DNA of 64,000 bases, from positions 682,001 to 746,000 of the forward strand of contig NZ_CP154857.1 of NCBI RefSeq assembly GCF_039614715.1. The letters are read 5' to 3'. Below, in pieces: positions 10,080 to 19,374 of the stretch. The notes under the pieces were generated by a model. It saw only the letters and a program-made list of their open reading frames with translations, had not been told where the DNA came from and did not search any database. Position 1 is the stretch's first letter, and every line of letters starts with the position of its first letter. Both the position numbers and the translations under genes were made by a program. This DNA is from Microbacterium sp. AZCO (GTDB lineage: Bacteria; Actinomycetota; Actinomycetes; Actinomycetales; Microbacteriaceae).

Positions 10080-10787
10080 ATGCGTAGCGGGGGCGAGCAC
10101 GAATCGCTCGCCCCCGTCATCCCCCTCTTCGGTGGAGCAGTGCCCGAGCATCCGGAGGGCGTGTCGGATCACGTCGTGCCTGACGGCGGCTCCGGCGTGG
10201 AGGAATCGGCCTCGTCCGACCCATCGTCGGGCGAGGGATCGTGGCACCCGACCTGGGCAGCCGACCGTCCCGGCGCCGCCGAGGACGCGGTCGACTCTCC
10301 GGGTGTCGAGCTGGCGGAGAAGGCGCTGCTGAAGAAGCTGCGGACGCGATCGCTGTCGCTGTCGGAGGCGCGGGGCGTGCTCCGGGAGCACGACCTCGAC
10401 GAGGTCGCCGTGGAGAGCGTGCTGGCGTCGCTCGAGGAGTACGGCTACCTCGACGACGCCGCGCTCGCCGAGCAGCTGATCCACGCGGGAGTCGACCGCA
10501 AGGGGCAGGGGCGCCAGGCGATCGCTCAGACGCTCGCCAAGCGCGGCATCCCTCGCGACGTGGCCGACGCCGCGCTGGCGGCGCTCCCCGACGACGACCT
10601 CGAGCGTGCTCTCGAGTTCGCCCGCGGCAAGGTGCGGTCACTGACGAGCGTCGACCGCGACACCGCCCTGCGACGGCTGAGCGGGCAGCTGGCTCGGCGC
10701 GGCTACGGCGGGTCGCTCGCGATGACGGCGGCGCGCATCGCGCTCGATGAGCGGTCTGCTCCCTCGAGCGGCGTCCGTTTCCGCTGA
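10080..10787 (+). CDS. recX: Regulatory protein RecX
   Basis: RecX binds RecA filaments and limits their activity. The 235-residue protein has a weakly conserved N-terminal extension (about 75 residues, acidic and Gly/Ser-rich) and then the three-helix RecX repeats: the stretch LRTRSLSLSEARGVL, followed by the segment holding the YGYLDD motif and the segment with KGQGRQAI. Location behind recA is diagnostic. The extension is long for the family, so the true start could lie further in; ATG 10080 is the first in frame after the repeat array and has GGGGTGAG just before it. Confidence 0.9.
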   Translation: MRSGGEHESLAPVIPLFGGAVPEHPEGVSDHVVPDGGSGVEESASSDPSSGEGSWHPTWAADRPGAAEDAVDSPGVELAEKALLKKLRTRSLSLSEARGVLREHDLDEVAVESVLASLEEYGYLDDAALAEQLIHAGVDRKGQGRQAIAQTLAKRGIPRDVADAALAALPDDDLERALEFARGKVRSLTSVDRDTALRRLSGQLARRGYGGSLAMTAARIALDERSAPSSGVRFR

Positions 10788-10915
10788 TCCGTTTCGCGGC
10801 GCGCGGCGAACGGGTCGGGGCCGTCTGCGAGGTTCGCTTCGGCCGACCTTATCGGCGGTTCGCCTGTCCCGTCGCGAGCGGCGGCGCCCACAGAACCCGC
10901 GCATGTCGCGGCTCG

Positions 10916-10921
10916 TAGAAT
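10916..10921 (+). promoter_or_regulatory. -10 element (TAGAAT) of miaB
   Basis: TAGAAT ends nine bases before the ATG at 10931; the mRNA leader would be only about two to three bases. No ribosome-binding site is visible. Confidence 0.5.
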
Positions 10922-10930
10922 GTCACCATC

Positions 10931-12490
10931 ATGACTTCCCCCTCCTCCTCCCCGACGCTCATCGCGCCGTCGCCTGCCGCGACCGGCGTGGACGGGCGGG
11001 TGCGCACGTACGAGGTGCGCACATTCGGCTGCCAGATGAACGTGCACGACTCCGAGCGACTCTCGGGCTCGCTCGAGAGCGCGGGTTACGTGCGGGCCGA
11101 GCTCGGCGCCGAGGCCGATGTGGTCGTCATCAACACCTGCGCGGTCCGTGACAACGCCGCGGGCAAGCTCTACGGCACGCTCGGTCACCTCAAGTCGCGC
11201 AAGGACCACCACGAGGGTATGCAGATCGCGGTCGGTGGCTGCCTCGCCCAGATGGACAAGGACGCCGTGCAGCAGAAGGCGCCCTGGGTCGACGTCGTCT
11301 TCGGCACCCACAACATGGGATCGCTGCCGAGCCTGCTCGAGCGTGCGCGTCACAACGGCGAGGCGGAGCTCGAGATCCTCGAGTCGCTCGAGGTCTTCCC
11401 GTCGACGCTCCCCACCAAGCGCGACTCCGTTTACAGCGGCTGGGTGTCCATCTCGGTCGGCTGCAACAACACCTGCACCTTCTGCATCGTGCCGAGCCTC
11501 CGCGGCAAGGAGAAGGACCGCCGACCCGGCGACATCCTGAACGAGATCCGCCTGCTCGTCGACGACGGCGCGATCGAGGTCACGCTGCTCGGCCAGAACG
11601 TCAACTCGTACGGCGTCGAGTTCGGCGACCGTCAGGCGTTCGGCAAGCTCCTTCGCGCGGCCGGCGAGATCGAGGGACTCGAGCGCATCCGATTCACGAG
11701 CCCGCACCCGGCCGCGTTCACCGACGACGTCATCGAGGCGATGGCCGAGACGCCCGCCGTCATGCCCCAGCTGCACATGCCGCTGCAGTCGGGGAGCGAC
11801 CGCATCCTCAAGGCGATGCGTCGCTCCTACCGCAGCGAGCGGTTCCTCGGCATCCTCGATCGCGTGCGCGAGAAGATGCCCGACGCCGCGATCACGACCG
11901 ACATCATCGTCGGCTTCCCCGGCGAGACCGACGAGGACTTCGAAGAGACGATGCGGGTCGTCGAGGCATCCCGCTTCTCGAGCGCCTTCACCTTCCAGTA
12001 CTCGATCCGTGAGGGCACGCCCGCCGCCACGATGCCGGACCAGGTGCCGAAGGCCGTGGTGCAGGAGCGCTACGAGCGACTCATCGCGCTTCAGGAGCGC
12101 ATCTCGCTCGAAGAAAACCAGAAGCAGCTCGGACGTGAGGCGCAGGTGCTCGTCTCGATGGGCGAGGGCAAGAAGGACGCCGAGACGCACCGCCTCACCG
12201 GCCGCGCCGAGGACAACCGGCTCGTGCACTTCGAGGTGCCGGCCGGCTCCGTCGTGCCGCGTCCCGGTGACGTGGTGAGCGTCACCGTCACCCACGCGGC
12301 GCCGTTCCACCTCCTCGCCGATGCGACCGACGGTGAGCCGCTGCGCATCCGCCGCACCCGCGCAGGCGATGCGTACGAGCGCTCCCTCGCCGAGTCCTGC
12401 GCCGTCCCGGCACCCTCAGGCGACGGGTCCTCGGCGGGACAGAAGCGCAGCGTGTCGCTCGGGCTGCCCACGCTCCGCGTCGGCGTCTGA
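10931..12490 (+). CDS. miaB: tRNA-2-methylthio-N6-dimethylallyladenosine synthase
   Basis: Radical-SAM enzyme that adds a methylthio group to i6A37 of tRNAs reading UNN codons. The 519-residue protein has the N-terminal MTTase domain (first cluster cysteine Cys34 in [11 protein letters not shown]), the radical-SAM cysteines Cys178, Cys182 and Cys185 (CNNTCTFC), and a TRAM domain near 385-455. A poorly conserved tail of about 60 residues follows. miaA, which makes its substrate, starts six bases downstream, so the two modification steps are encoded together. Confidence 0.97.
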   Translation: MTSPSSSPTLIAPSPAATGVDGRVRTYEVRTFGCQMNVHDSERLSGSLESAGYVRAELGAEADVVVINTCAVRDNAAGKLYGTLGHLKSRKDHHEGMQIAVGGCLAQMDKDAVQQKAPWVDVVFGTHNMGSLPSLLERARHNGEAELEILESLEVFPSTLPTKRDSVYSGWVSISVGCNNTCTFCIVPSLRGKEKDRRPGDILNEIRLLVDDGAIEVTLLGQNVNSYGVEFGDRQAFGKLLRAAGEIEGLERIRFTSPHPAAFTDDVIEAMAETPAVMPQLHMPLQSGSDRILKAMRRSYRSERFLGILDRVREKMPDAAITTDIIVGFPGETDEDFEETMRVVEASRFSSAFTFQYSIREGTPAATMPDQVPKAVVQERYERLIALQERISLEENQKQLGREAQVLVSMGEGKKDAETHRLTGRAEDNRLVHFEVPAGSVVPRPGDVVSVTVTHAAPFHLLADATDGEPLRIRRTRAGDAYERSLAESCAVPAPSGDGSSAGQKRSVSLGLPTLRVGV

Positions 12491-12495
12491 CCGCG

Positions 12496-13416
12496 GTGGC
12501 GGCGAGTCCCGCGGTCTGGGCCGTCGTCGGAGCGACGGGCACCGGCAAGACGGCGCTGTCGCTCGACCTCGCAGAAGCCCTCGCGGCGCGTGGCCGACCG
12601 GCCGAGATCGTCAATGCCGACGCCATGCAGCTCTACCGCGGGATGGACATCGGCACGGCCAAGCTCCCCGAGAGCGAGCGGCGCGGCATCCCGCACCACC
12701 TCTTCGACGTGCTCGCGGTCACCGAAGATGCCGCGGTCGCCTGGTATCAGGATGCCGCTCGCGACGCGATCCGCGGCATCCACGCGCGGGGCGCCGACGC
12801 CGTGCTCGTGGGCGGCTCGGGCCTCTACGTGTCGAGCGTGCTCTTCGACTTCCGCTTCCCGCCGCGCGACCCCGAGGTGCGCGCGCGCCTCGAAGCGGAG
12901 CTCGACGAGCTCGGCCCCGGCGTGCTGTTCGAGCGGCTGCGTCACGCCGACCCGGCTGCCGCCGAGCGCATGGACCCGCGCAACGGCCGTCGCATCGTGC
13001 GCGCCCTCGAGGTCATCGCACAGGGCTCGCAGACGCACGGCGCGGCGCTCCCCGACGAGCCCGTGCCCTGGCATCCCGACACCCGGATCGTCGGCGTCGG
13101 AGTGCCTCGCGACGAGCTCGTCGTGCGACTCGACGACCGTGTCGAGGGCATGTGGCGCGAGGGGCTGCTCGACGAGGTCGCGGCGCTGCGCGAGCAGGGC
13201 CTCGAACAGGGCGTCACGGCGCGTCGCGCGATCGGGTACGCGCAGGCGCTGGCCGAGCTCGCGGGGGAGCTGGGCGAGCCCGAGGCGATCGCGCAGACAC
13301 AGCAGCTGACCCGTCGGTATGCGCGCCGCCAGGTGTCGTGGTTCCGCCGCTACGCCGGCGTCACCTGGGTGGAGCCGGGGCACCCCGCCGCCCGACTCGT
13401 GGAGGAGGACGCATGA
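12496..13416 (+). CDS. miaA: tRNA dimethylallyltransferase
   Basis: Transfers a dimethylallyl group from DMAPP to adenosine 37 of tRNA, making i6A37 for MiaB. The 306 residues contain the P-loop GATGTGKT (12-19), the conserved [17 protein letters not shown] region and GGSGLYV. The start is GTG 12496, six bases after miaB; no better ATG lies nearby. Its stop overlaps the following acetyltransferase start (ATGA). Confidence 0.97.
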   Translation: MAASPAVWAVVGATGTGKTALSLDLAEALAARGRPAEIVNADAMQLYRGMDIGTAKLPESERRGIPHHLFDVLAVTEDAAVAWYQDAARDAIRGIHARGADAVLVGGSGLYVSSVLFDFRFPPRDPEVRARLEAELDELGPGVLFERLRHADPAAAERMDPRNGRRIVRALEVIAQGSQTHGAALPDEPVPWHPDTRIVGVGVPRDELVVRLDDRVEGMWREGLLDEVAALREQGLEQGVTARRAIGYAQALAELAGELGEPEAIAQTQQLTRRYARRQVSWFRRYAGVTWVEPGHPAARLVEEDA

Positions 13417-13835
13417 TCACGGTGAGGCCGTTCGAGGTGGGCGAAACCGACGCCGTCGTCGCGCTGTGGCATGCGGCGGGGCTGACGCGACCGTGGAATG
13501 ACCCGCACCGCGACATCGAGCGGAAGCTCGCCGTGCAGCCCGAGCTCTTCCTCGTCGCCGTCGACGATGACGACCTCGTGGGGACCGTCATGGCCGGCTA
13601 CGACGGACATCGCGGCTGGCTCTACTACCTCGCGACGGCTCCCGAGCGCCGCGGCGAGGGCATCGCGCGGCGGCTCGTCGTCGAGGCGGAGGAGCGGCTC
13701 CTCGCCATGGGATGCCCCAAGGCGCAGCTCATGGTCCGCCCCGACAACGCGGGCGCCCGCGGCCTCTACAACGCCCTCGGGTACGAGCCCTTCGAGACGT
13801 GGGCGACGGGCAAGCGGCTCATTCCCGACGCCTGA
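13413..13835 (+). CDS. GNAT acetyltransferase, YpeA-like
   Basis: A 140-residue GCN5-type acetyltransferase. The acetyl-CoA loop [14 protein letters not shown] and the C-terminal [20 protein letters not shown] stretch are typical of the YpeA subgroup, whose substrate is unknown. ATG 13413 overlaps the miaA stop (ATGA) and GGAGGA lies about six bases upstream, so it is translated with miaA. There is no evidence that it works with the tRNA enzymes. Confidence 0.88.
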   Translation: MITVRPFEVGETDAVVALWHAAGLTRPWNDPHRDIERKLAVQPELFLVAVDDDDLVGTVMAGYDGHRGWLYYLATAPERRGEGIARRLVVEAEERLLAMGCPKAQLMVRPDNAGARGLYNALGYEPFETWATGKRLIPDA

Positions 13836-13865
13836 GAGGCACGGCTCGCGCTTCCCGGGCCACCC

Positions 13866-13871
13866 TAGAAT
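13866..13871 (+). promoter_or_regulatory. -10 element (TAGAAT) of leaderless dapF
   Basis: TAGAAT ends six bases before the ATG at 13878. A GGAGG at 13873-13877 abuts the ATG with zero spacing, so it cannot serve as a Shine-Dalgarno for that start. Confidence 0.65.
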
Positions 13872-13877
13872 CGGAGG

Positions 13878-14741
13878 ATGCCGCAGACCATCCCGTTCAC
13901 GAAAGGTCACGGCACGGGCAACGACTTCGTGATCGTGCCCGACCCCGACGGGGTCCTCAACCTGAGCGACGATCAGATCGCCGCGCTGTGCGATCGCCGC
14001 TTCGGCATCGGCGGCGACGGTGTGCTCCGGGTGGTGCGCTCGGCCGCGGTCGACGAGGGCGACGAGGCCGCCGAGTGGTTCATGGACTACCGCAACGCCG
14101 ACGGCTCGAAGGCGGAGATGTGCGGCAACGGCATCCGCGTCTTCACGCGGTACCTGCTCGAGACGGGGCTCGCGTCGCTCGACGGCGGCGACCCGCTGCC
14201 GATCAGCACCCGGAACGGCGTCCTTCCGCTCACGCGCAGCGACCTCGGCTTCGAGGTCGACCTCGGTCGCTTCCGCGTGGAGGAGGACGAGACGCTCGTC
14301 CGCGCCCGCGGCCTCTCGGTGCCCCGGCCGGGCCTCGGCATCGACGTCGGCAATCCGCACGTCGTCGTCGCGCTTCCCGCCGACGAGGAGCTGGACGGAC
14401 TCGACCTGACCGCGAAGCCGCTGCTGCAGCCCGAGCCGCCGCGCGGGGCGAACGTCGAGTTCGTGGTGCCGGCCGACCCTCTCGTGCGAGACGGCGTCGG
14501 CGCGATCCGCATGCGGGTCTTCGAGCGCGGAGTGGGCGAGACGCTCAGCTGCGGCACCGGCGTGGCGGCCTCGGCGCTCGCCGTGCGGCACTGGGCAGGG
14601 CCCGCCGCGCCCGATCGCTGGACCGTCGATGTTCCGGGCGGACGCCTCGGCGTGCGCGTCGCCGACGTCGCGGGCGAGCCCCACGTGTTCCTCTCGGGCC
14701 CCGCGACACTCGTGTTCACGGGCGAGGTCGCGCTCGCCTGA
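13878..14741 (+). CDS. dapF: Diaminopimelate epimerase
   Basis: Converts LL- to meso-diaminopimelate for lysine and, where used, peptidoglycan. Cofactor-free racemase with two catalytic cysteines, both present: Cys82 (in [10 protein letters not shown]) and Cys225 (in [10 protein letters not shown]). Length 287 residues, usual for the family; the N-terminal [11 protein letters not shown] motif is intact, supporting ATG 13878. It is preceded by a strong leaderless-type promoter and ends 60 bases before a convergent methyltransferase gene. Confidence 0.97.
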   Translation: MPQTIPFTKGHGTGNDFVIVPDPDGVLNLSDDQIAALCDRRFGIGGDGVLRVVRSAAVDEGDEAAEWFMDYRNADGSKAEMCGNGIRVFTRYLLETGLASLDGGDPLPISTRNGVLPLTRSDLGFEVDLGRFRVEEDETLVRARGLSVPRPGLGIDVGNPHVVVALPADEELDGLDLTAKPLLQPEPPRGANVEFVVPADPLVRDGVGAIRMRVFERGVGETLSCGTGVAASALAVRHWAGPAAPDRWTVDVPGGRLGVRVADVAGEPHVFLSGPATLVFTGEVALA

Positions 14742-14757
14742 CCCGGCAGCCGCAGAC

Positions 14758-14777
14758 TCGGGATGCCGGCATCCCGA
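14758..14777. terminator. Perfect 20-base palindrome between convergent genes
   Basis: TCGGGATGCC-GGCATCCCGA, midway between the dapF stop and the end of the opposing methyltransferase gene. A bidirectional terminator is plausible although there is no T-run and no loop. It also contains GGATGC and GCATCC, a hexamer over-used in the window. Confidence 0.4.
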
Positions 14778-14801
14778 CCCATCGGCCCAGGAGGCGCGGC
14801 G

Positions 14802-15443
14802 TCAGGGCAGCCGCACCGGCTCCGTGCGCGGCGTGCCGTGCCGGCGCACCTTGAGCACGCGGAAGCCGCGACCCGTCGCGGCGCGATGCACGCTGTAGCC
14901 GTCGTCGAAGGTCGCGGCGAGCCAGCGCTGCAGCGAGTCCGACCCGAGGTTCCGCTGCACGACGAGCCACGCATCGGAGCGCTCGTCGAGGCGGGGGATC
15001 CAGCGTTCGAGCAGGCCGTGCAGCTCGTTCTTGCCGACTCGGATCGGCGGATTGGAGCGGATGGTCCGGAAGGTGACGTCGTCGGGAACATCGTCGGGCA
15101 GCGCGGCGTTGACATTGTGGAGGCCGAGCGCCTCGGCGTTGCGGCGAACGAGGTCGAGCGCTCGCTCGTTGACGTCGACCGCCCACACCGTGGCGTGCGG
15201 CGCGTCGAGCGCGACGCTCAGCGCGATCGGACCCCAGCCGCAGCCCAGATCCAGCAGATGTCCGCCGTGCGGCGGCGGGGGAGTGTTCGCCAGGAGCACC
15301 GCCGCCCCCGCGTCCACGTGGTCGGGGCTGAAGACGCCCCCCGCCGTCGTGACCTCCAGGTCGCGACCGGCGAGCTGCACGCGGATGCGACGGAGATTCT
15401 CGGAACTGGAGGGCGACGCGCTGAAGTAATGGTCGCCGCTCAT
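14802..15443 (-). CDS. Class I SAM methyltransferase, RsmC/RlmG C-terminal type
   Basis: A 213-residue methyltransferase with motif I LLDLGCGWGP, an acidic post-I residue (VWAVDVNERA) and SNPPIRVGK. The NPP motif is typical of N2-guanine methyltransferases acting on small-subunit G1207 or large-subunit G1835 rRNA. It corresponds to the catalytic C-terminal half of E. coli RsmC/RlmG; the N-terminal pseudo-domain is missing, as in many short Gram-positive homologues. On the minus strand TACGCT ends eight bases before the ATG, a probable leaderless promoter. The exact rRNA target is not determined. Confidence 0.85.
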   Translation of the reverse strand: MSGDHYFSASPSSSENLRRIRVQLAGRDLEVTTAGGVFSPDHVDAGAAVLLANTPPPPHGGHLLDLGCGWGPIALSVALDAPHATVWAVDVNERALDLVRRNAEALGLHNVNAALPDDVPDDVTFRTIRSNPPIRVGKNELHGLLERWIPRLDERSDAWLVVQRNLGSDSLQRWLAATFDDGYSVHRAATGRGFRVLKVRRHGTPRTEPVRLP

Positions 15444-15451
15444 CGCTCACG

Positions 15452-15457
15452 AGCGTA
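15452..15457 (-). promoter_or_regulatory. -10 element (TACGCT) of the RsmC-like gene
   Basis: On the minus strand TACGCT ends eight bases before the ATG at 15443. Predicted leaderless or nearly so. Confidence 0.45.
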
Positions 15458-15512
15458 GCGGAGAGGCTTCGGTCCGCGGGAGGGGCGGAGGCCTCCCCGC
15501 GACGGAAAAGCG

Positions 15513-15564
15513 TAGAGTTTACGGATTGCCCTGGGGCCTGGCAACCCACTCACCGTGGGGGCCG
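15513..15564 (+). promoter_or_regulatory. hflX promoter and leader hairpin
   Basis: TAGAGT (15513-15518) resembles a -10 and gives a leader of about 65 bases. The leader contains GGCC (15535-15538), CCCAC-tcacc-GTGGG (15545-15559) and GGCC (15560-15563), which fold as a nested hairpin. No known riboswitch was recognised. Confidence 0.4.
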
Positions 15565-15590
15565 GACATCAGGCATCCCGGAAGGAACAC

Positions 15591-17117
15591 ATGACAGACA
15601 CCACCACCCCTCAGAGCACCGAATCCACGCCCGTCGACCCCGTCGACCCGGTGGATCGGGTGCTTTCGCGTGCGGACGCACGCTCGGGCGTGCGGGTGTT
15701 CGGCGCGGCGCAGGCGCTTCAGGACGAGACGACGATCTCGCGCGCCGACACCGACGGCGAGCAGTGGGACCGCGAGGAGCGCGCCGCGCTGCGTCGCGTT
15801 CCCGGCCTGTCCACGGAGCTCGAGGACGTCACCGAAGTCGAGTACCGGCAGCTGCGACTCGAGAACGTCGTGCTCGTGGGCGTGCACCCGCAGGGTGAGC
15901 AGGAGGACGCCGAGAACTCGCTGCGCGAGCTCGCCGCCCTCTCCGAGACCGCGGGCGCCGTCGTGCTCGACGGCGTGCTGCAGCGCCGTCCGCATCCCGA
16001 TCCCGCCACCTATGTCGGCCGGGGCAAGGCCGAGGAGCTGCGCGACATCGTCGCCGCCGTCGGCGCCGACACGGTGATCGCCGACACGGAGCTCGCCCCC
16101 AGCCAGCGTCGTGCGCTGGAGGACGTTGTGAAGGTCAAGGTCATCGACCGCACGACCGTCATCCTCGACATCTTCAGCCAGCACGCCAAGAGCCGCGAGG
16201 GCAAGGCGCAGGTCGAGCTCGCACAGCTCGAGTACCTCCTTCCGCGTCTGCGCGGCTGGGGTGACTCGATGAGCCGCCAGGCCGGTGGCCAGGTCGGCGC
16301 GGGCGGCGCGGGAATGGGCTCGCGCGGTCCCGGTGAGACGAAGATCGAGCTCGACCGCCGCCGCATCCGCACGAAGATGGCGCAGCTGCGCCGCCAGATC
16401 CGCGACTTCGCCCCCGCGCGCGACGCCAAGCGCGCCGAGCGCAAGCGCAACACGATCCCCGCCGTCGCGATCGCCGGGTACACCAACGCCGGCAAGTCGT
16501 CGCTCCTCAACCGGCTGACGCGCGCCGGCGTGCTCGTCGAGAACGCGCTGTTCGCGACGCTCGACACGTCCGTGCGACGCGCCGAGACGACGGATGGCCG
16601 CGTGTACACGCTGACCGACACGGTCGGCTTCGTGCGCAACCTGCCGCATCAGCTCGTCGAGGCGTTCCGCTCGACGCTCGAGGAGGTCGGCGACTCCGAC
16701 GTCATCCTGCACGTCGTCGATGCATCCCACCCCGATCCGGGCGCGCAGCTCAAGACCGTGCGCGACGTCATCGGCGATGTCGGTGCGCGCGACACGCGTG
16801 AGCTCGTGGTCTTCAACAAGGCCGATCTCGTGACGGACGACGAGCGAATGCTGCTGCGCGGCCTCGAGCCGGACGCGCTGTTCGTCTCGTCGCGCACGGG
16901 CGAGGGCATCGACGAGCTGCGTGCCGCGATCGAGGCGGCGCTGCCGCTCCCCGAGGTCGAGGTGCGCGCCGTCGTGCCGTATGACCGCGGAGACCTCGTC
17001 TCGGCGATCCACGAGACGGGACACCTCGTGTCGCAGTCGCACGAGGCGGAAGGGACGGCGGTGCACGCGTACGTGTCGCCGCGTCTCGCGGCCGACCTCG
17101 CGCCGTTCAGCCTCTGA
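15591..17117 (+). CDS. hflX: Ribosome-associated GTPase HflX
   Basis: GTPase that binds the 50S subunit and splits or rescues stalled 70S ribosomes under stress. The 508-residue protein has the HflX N-terminal domain, the Gly-rich linker GGQVGAGGAGMGSRGPGE, and a G domain with G1 GYTNAGKSS near 296-303, G3 DTVGF and G4 NKAD. ATG 15591 is chosen because GGAAGGAA lies just upstream; an in-frame GTG at 15555 lacks this. A disordered 70-residue N-terminus is common in actinobacterial HflX. In Corynebacterium hflX belongs to the ClgR regulon. Confidence 0.95.
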   Translation: MTDTTTPQSTESTPVDPVDPVDRVLSRADARSGVRVFGAAQALQDETTISRADTDGEQWDREERAALRRVPGLSTELEDVTEVEYRQLRLENVVLVGVHPQGEQEDAENSLRELAALSETAGAVVLDGVLQRRPHPDPATYVGRGKAEELRDIVAAVGADTVIADTELAPSQRRALEDVVKVKVIDRTTVILDIFSQHAKSREGKAQVELAQLEYLLPRLRGWGDSMSRQAGGQVGAGGAGMGSRGPGETKIELDRRRIRTKMAQLRRQIRDFAPARDAKRAERKRNTIPAVAIAGYTNAGKSSLLNRLTRAGVLVENALFATLDTSVRRAETTDGRVYTLTDTVGFVRNLPHQLVEAFRSTLEEVGDSDVILHVVDASHPDPGAQLKTVRDVIGDVGARDTRELVVFNKADLVTDDERMLLRGLEPDALFVSSRTGEGIDELRAAIEAALPLPEVEVRAVVPYDRGDLVSAIHETGHLVSQSHEAEGTAVHAYVSPRLAADLAPFSL

Positions 17118-17132
17118 CGCCTCTCACCGCAT

Positions 17133-17196
17133 CGGGTCGAAGCGCCGTGATGAGGCGGATGCCGCAGCATCCGTCCTGATCCCCGCGCTTGACCCG
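17133..17196. terminator. Nested hairpin between convergent hflX and S9 peptidase
   Basis: The inner stem CGGATGC-CGCA-GCATCCG (17156-17173) lies inside an outer pairing of CGGGTCGAAGCG (17133-17144) with CGCTTGACCCG (17186-17196). Placed between two convergent stop codons, it is a likely bidirectional terminator. Confidence 0.6.
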
Positions 17197-17209
17197 ATTC
17201 CGCCGCGGG

Positions 17210-19120
17210 CTACGACAGCTCGAGCGGCGGAACATCCGGCGTCTCGAACCCGAAGACCGCGCCCAGGAAGGCGATCTCCTTCTCGAGCGCGTCGACGACG
17301 GTCTCGGCCTTCCGGAAGCCGTGGCCCTCGCCCTCGTAGACCACGTACGAGTGCGGGATGCCGCGCGCCGCGAGTGCGTCGCGGATCGCCTCCGACTGCG
17401 ACGGCGGCACGACCTCGTCCTCGGAGCCCTGCAGCAGGAGCACGGGCACCCGGAAGCGCTCGGGGCGGCTGAGCGGCGACCGCTCGACGTACAGCCGCTC
17501 CGCCCGGGGGAGCGGGCCGATGAGCCCGTCGAGGTAGTGCGCCTCGAAGTCGTGCGTCTCCTCCGCCAGCATGCGGGCATCGCCCACGCCGTAGCGCGAG
17601 ATGCCGGCGGCGAAGACGTCGGCTGCCACCAGCGCCGCCAGCACCGTCCACCCGCCGGCCGAGCCGCCCTCGATCACGAGACGCGCCGCGTCCGCTCGCC
17701 CCTCCGCCGCAAGGCCCGCAGCCGCGACCGCGACGTCGTCGACGTCGACCACGCCCCACAGGCCCCGCAGGCGCTCCCGGTAGTCGCGCCCGTAGCCGGA
17801 CGAGCCGCCGTAGTTGACGTCGAGCACGCCGATCCCGCGGCTCGTGAAGTAGGTGATCTTGCCGGATGCCGCACCCCCGACGTGGGCCGTGGGTCCGCCG
17901 TGCACGAAGACGACGTAGGGCGGCAGCTCGCCGGCGGGTGCGTGAGCCGTGGGGTTCGTCGGAGGGTAGTCGAAGGCGTGGACGGGTCCGTGCGGGCCGT
18001 CGAAGGTCACGGCGCGGGGGCGCGGCATCCATTCCTCTGCCCAGGGCGCGTCGGAACCGGCGACGCTTTCGGCGCCGCCGGAGTCGATGTCGACGAGCCA
18101 CACGGCGGGCGGCGAGGAGGCGCCGGAGCCCGACACCAGGACCCGCGTGCCGGAGACGTCCTCGATCGACGTGTTGGCGACGACGTCGACCTCGATCGTG
18201 CGCACCTCGCCGCTGTCGGGGTCGATGACGACCACCTCGTCGGCGCCGTTCGTGCGGACGGCCACGATGCGGCCATCGTCGAGCGGCGCGAACCAGCGCG
18301 TTCCGAGCACCCACAGCGGTCCGCCGGTGTCGGCGTCGCCGGGAGCGACGTCCTCGTGGTCGAGGCCGAAGTCCAGGCGGAGGCGCCAGATGTTCCAGCG
18401 CCCGGTGGCATCGTCGGCGTAGAGGAGGTCGTCCGCGTCGACCCATGTCGGCTGAAGCGCCGCGGTGGTGCCGGACGTGACCGCGGTCCACTCCGCCACG
18501 ATGCCGCCTTCGAGACGCCCGACGCGCAGCTCTGTGCGGTCCCAGGGCATGTCGGGATGGTTCCAGGCCACCCAGGCGAGATGGCGGCCGCCCGGCGAGA
18601 GCGCGGGCTGCGCGACGAAGTCGCTCTGCGCCGTGAGCGACACGACGCGCCACAGCCCCGAGGTCGCGACCGCGACGATGTCGCGTCGCGGCGCCCGGCC
18701 CTCGTGATGAGATTCGCGGATCGCGAGCAGCCGGCCCTCCTGCCACGTCAGGCCGCCGAACCGGACCCCCTCGTCCGGCGGTGTGAGCGGTCGCGGCGGC
18801 TCGCCGGGTGTGACGGCCCAGATGCGCTGATCGGCCTTCTCGACGAAGTACAGGATGCCGTCGTCCGACGCCGTCCACACGCCGCCGCCGTACTCGTGCA
18901 CGCGGGAGCGGGCGCTCCAGGGCGGCGGGAGGAGCTCTTCCACGCGCCCGCCGGGCTGGCGGCGACGCACGGTCGTGCGTCCGCCCTCCTCGGGGACGCT
19001 CTCGCCCCACCAGATCTCGTCGCCGACGAAGCGTGCTCCGTCGAGGCGTGGTGAGGCCGCCGAGACGGCCGCTGCGGTGACGGGGGAAGGCCAGGATCCG
19101 TAGGGGAGCTCACGGCTCAT
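17210..19120 (-). CDS. S9 family (prolyl oligopeptidase-type) serine peptidase
   Basis: A 636-residue cytoplasmic peptidase of the dipeptidyl aminopeptidase/acylaminoacyl peptidase type. The N-terminal ~370 residues form a beta-propeller-like region and the remainder an alpha/beta hydrolase. The catalytic triad is visible: Ser487 (EGGSAGG), Asp568 (GSEDEV) and His600 (GEGHGF). No signal peptide is seen. ATG 19120 is preceded by TACGGT seven bases away, suggesting leaderless expression; an upstream GTG at 19129 would overlap that element. It faces hflX and diverges from metF. The natural substrate is unknown. Confidence 0.9.
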   Translation of the reverse strand: MSRELPYGSWPSPVTAAAVSAASPRLDGARFVGDEIWWGESVPEEGGRTTVRRRQPGGRVEELLPPPWSARSRVHEYGGGVWTASDDGILYFVEKADQRIWAVTPGEPPRPLTPPDEGVRFGGLTWQEGRLLAIRESHHEGRAPRRDIVAVATSGLWRVVSLTAQSDFVAQPALSPGGRHLAWVAWNHPDMPWDRTELRVGRLEGGIVAEWTAVTSGTTAALQPTWVDADDLLYADDATGRWNIWRLRLDFGLDHEDVAPGDADTGGPLWVLGTRWFAPLDDGRIVAVRTNGADEVVVIDPDSGEVRTIEVDVVANTSIEDVSGTRVLVSGSGASSPPAVWLVDIDSGGAESVAGSDAPWAEEWMPRPRAVTFDGPHGPVHAFDYPPTNPTAHAPAGELPPYVVFVHGGPTAHVGGAASGKITYFTSRGIGVLDVNYGGSSGYGRDYRERLRGLWGVVDVDDVAVAAAGLAAEGRADAARLVIEGGSAGGWTVLAALVAADVFAAGISRYGVGDARMLAEETHDFEAHYLDGLIGPLPRAERLYVERSPLSRPERFRVPVLLLQGSEDEVVPPSQSEAIRDALAARGIPHSYVVYEGEGHGFRKAETVVDALEKEIAFLGAVFGFETPDVPPLELS

Positions 19121-19127
19121 GACCCCC

Positions 19128-19133
19128 ACCGTA
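19128..19133 (-). promoter_or_regulatory. -10 element (TACGGT) of S9 peptidase
   Basis: Minus-strand TACGGT ends seven bases before the ATG at 19120. Predicted leaderless. Confidence 0.45.
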
Positions 19134-19374
19134 CGCCGGAATCGGCATCCCTATCGACATATGCCTTCTGGGCTATCGACCTCGAAACACACCGTCACAC
19201 GGTCGCGCCGGCCGTGCCCGCTCGTCTACCGTGGTCGAATCGTCGCCTGGCTGACCCCGGGCGTGGAGCGACAGCCGAGCCCGGCACCCGCCCGCGATGA
19301 CCCCGCCCCTCCTCGTGAGGCGAGCGCGGGCCGCGGCCGACCGGCCTCCCTGTCCCTCTACCGAAGTGCACGTC

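Noticed and set aside
15530..15565. SAM-type riboswitch suggested by CCTGGCAACCC in the hflX leader
   Set aside because: Only the GGCAACC-like string fits; the surrounding helices of SAM-I/SAM-IV RNAs are absent and hflX is not a methionine gene.
19134..19374. SAM or cobalamin riboswitch before metF/metE
   Set aside because: Could not match the conserved cores (GGCCGGCAACC or B12 box).
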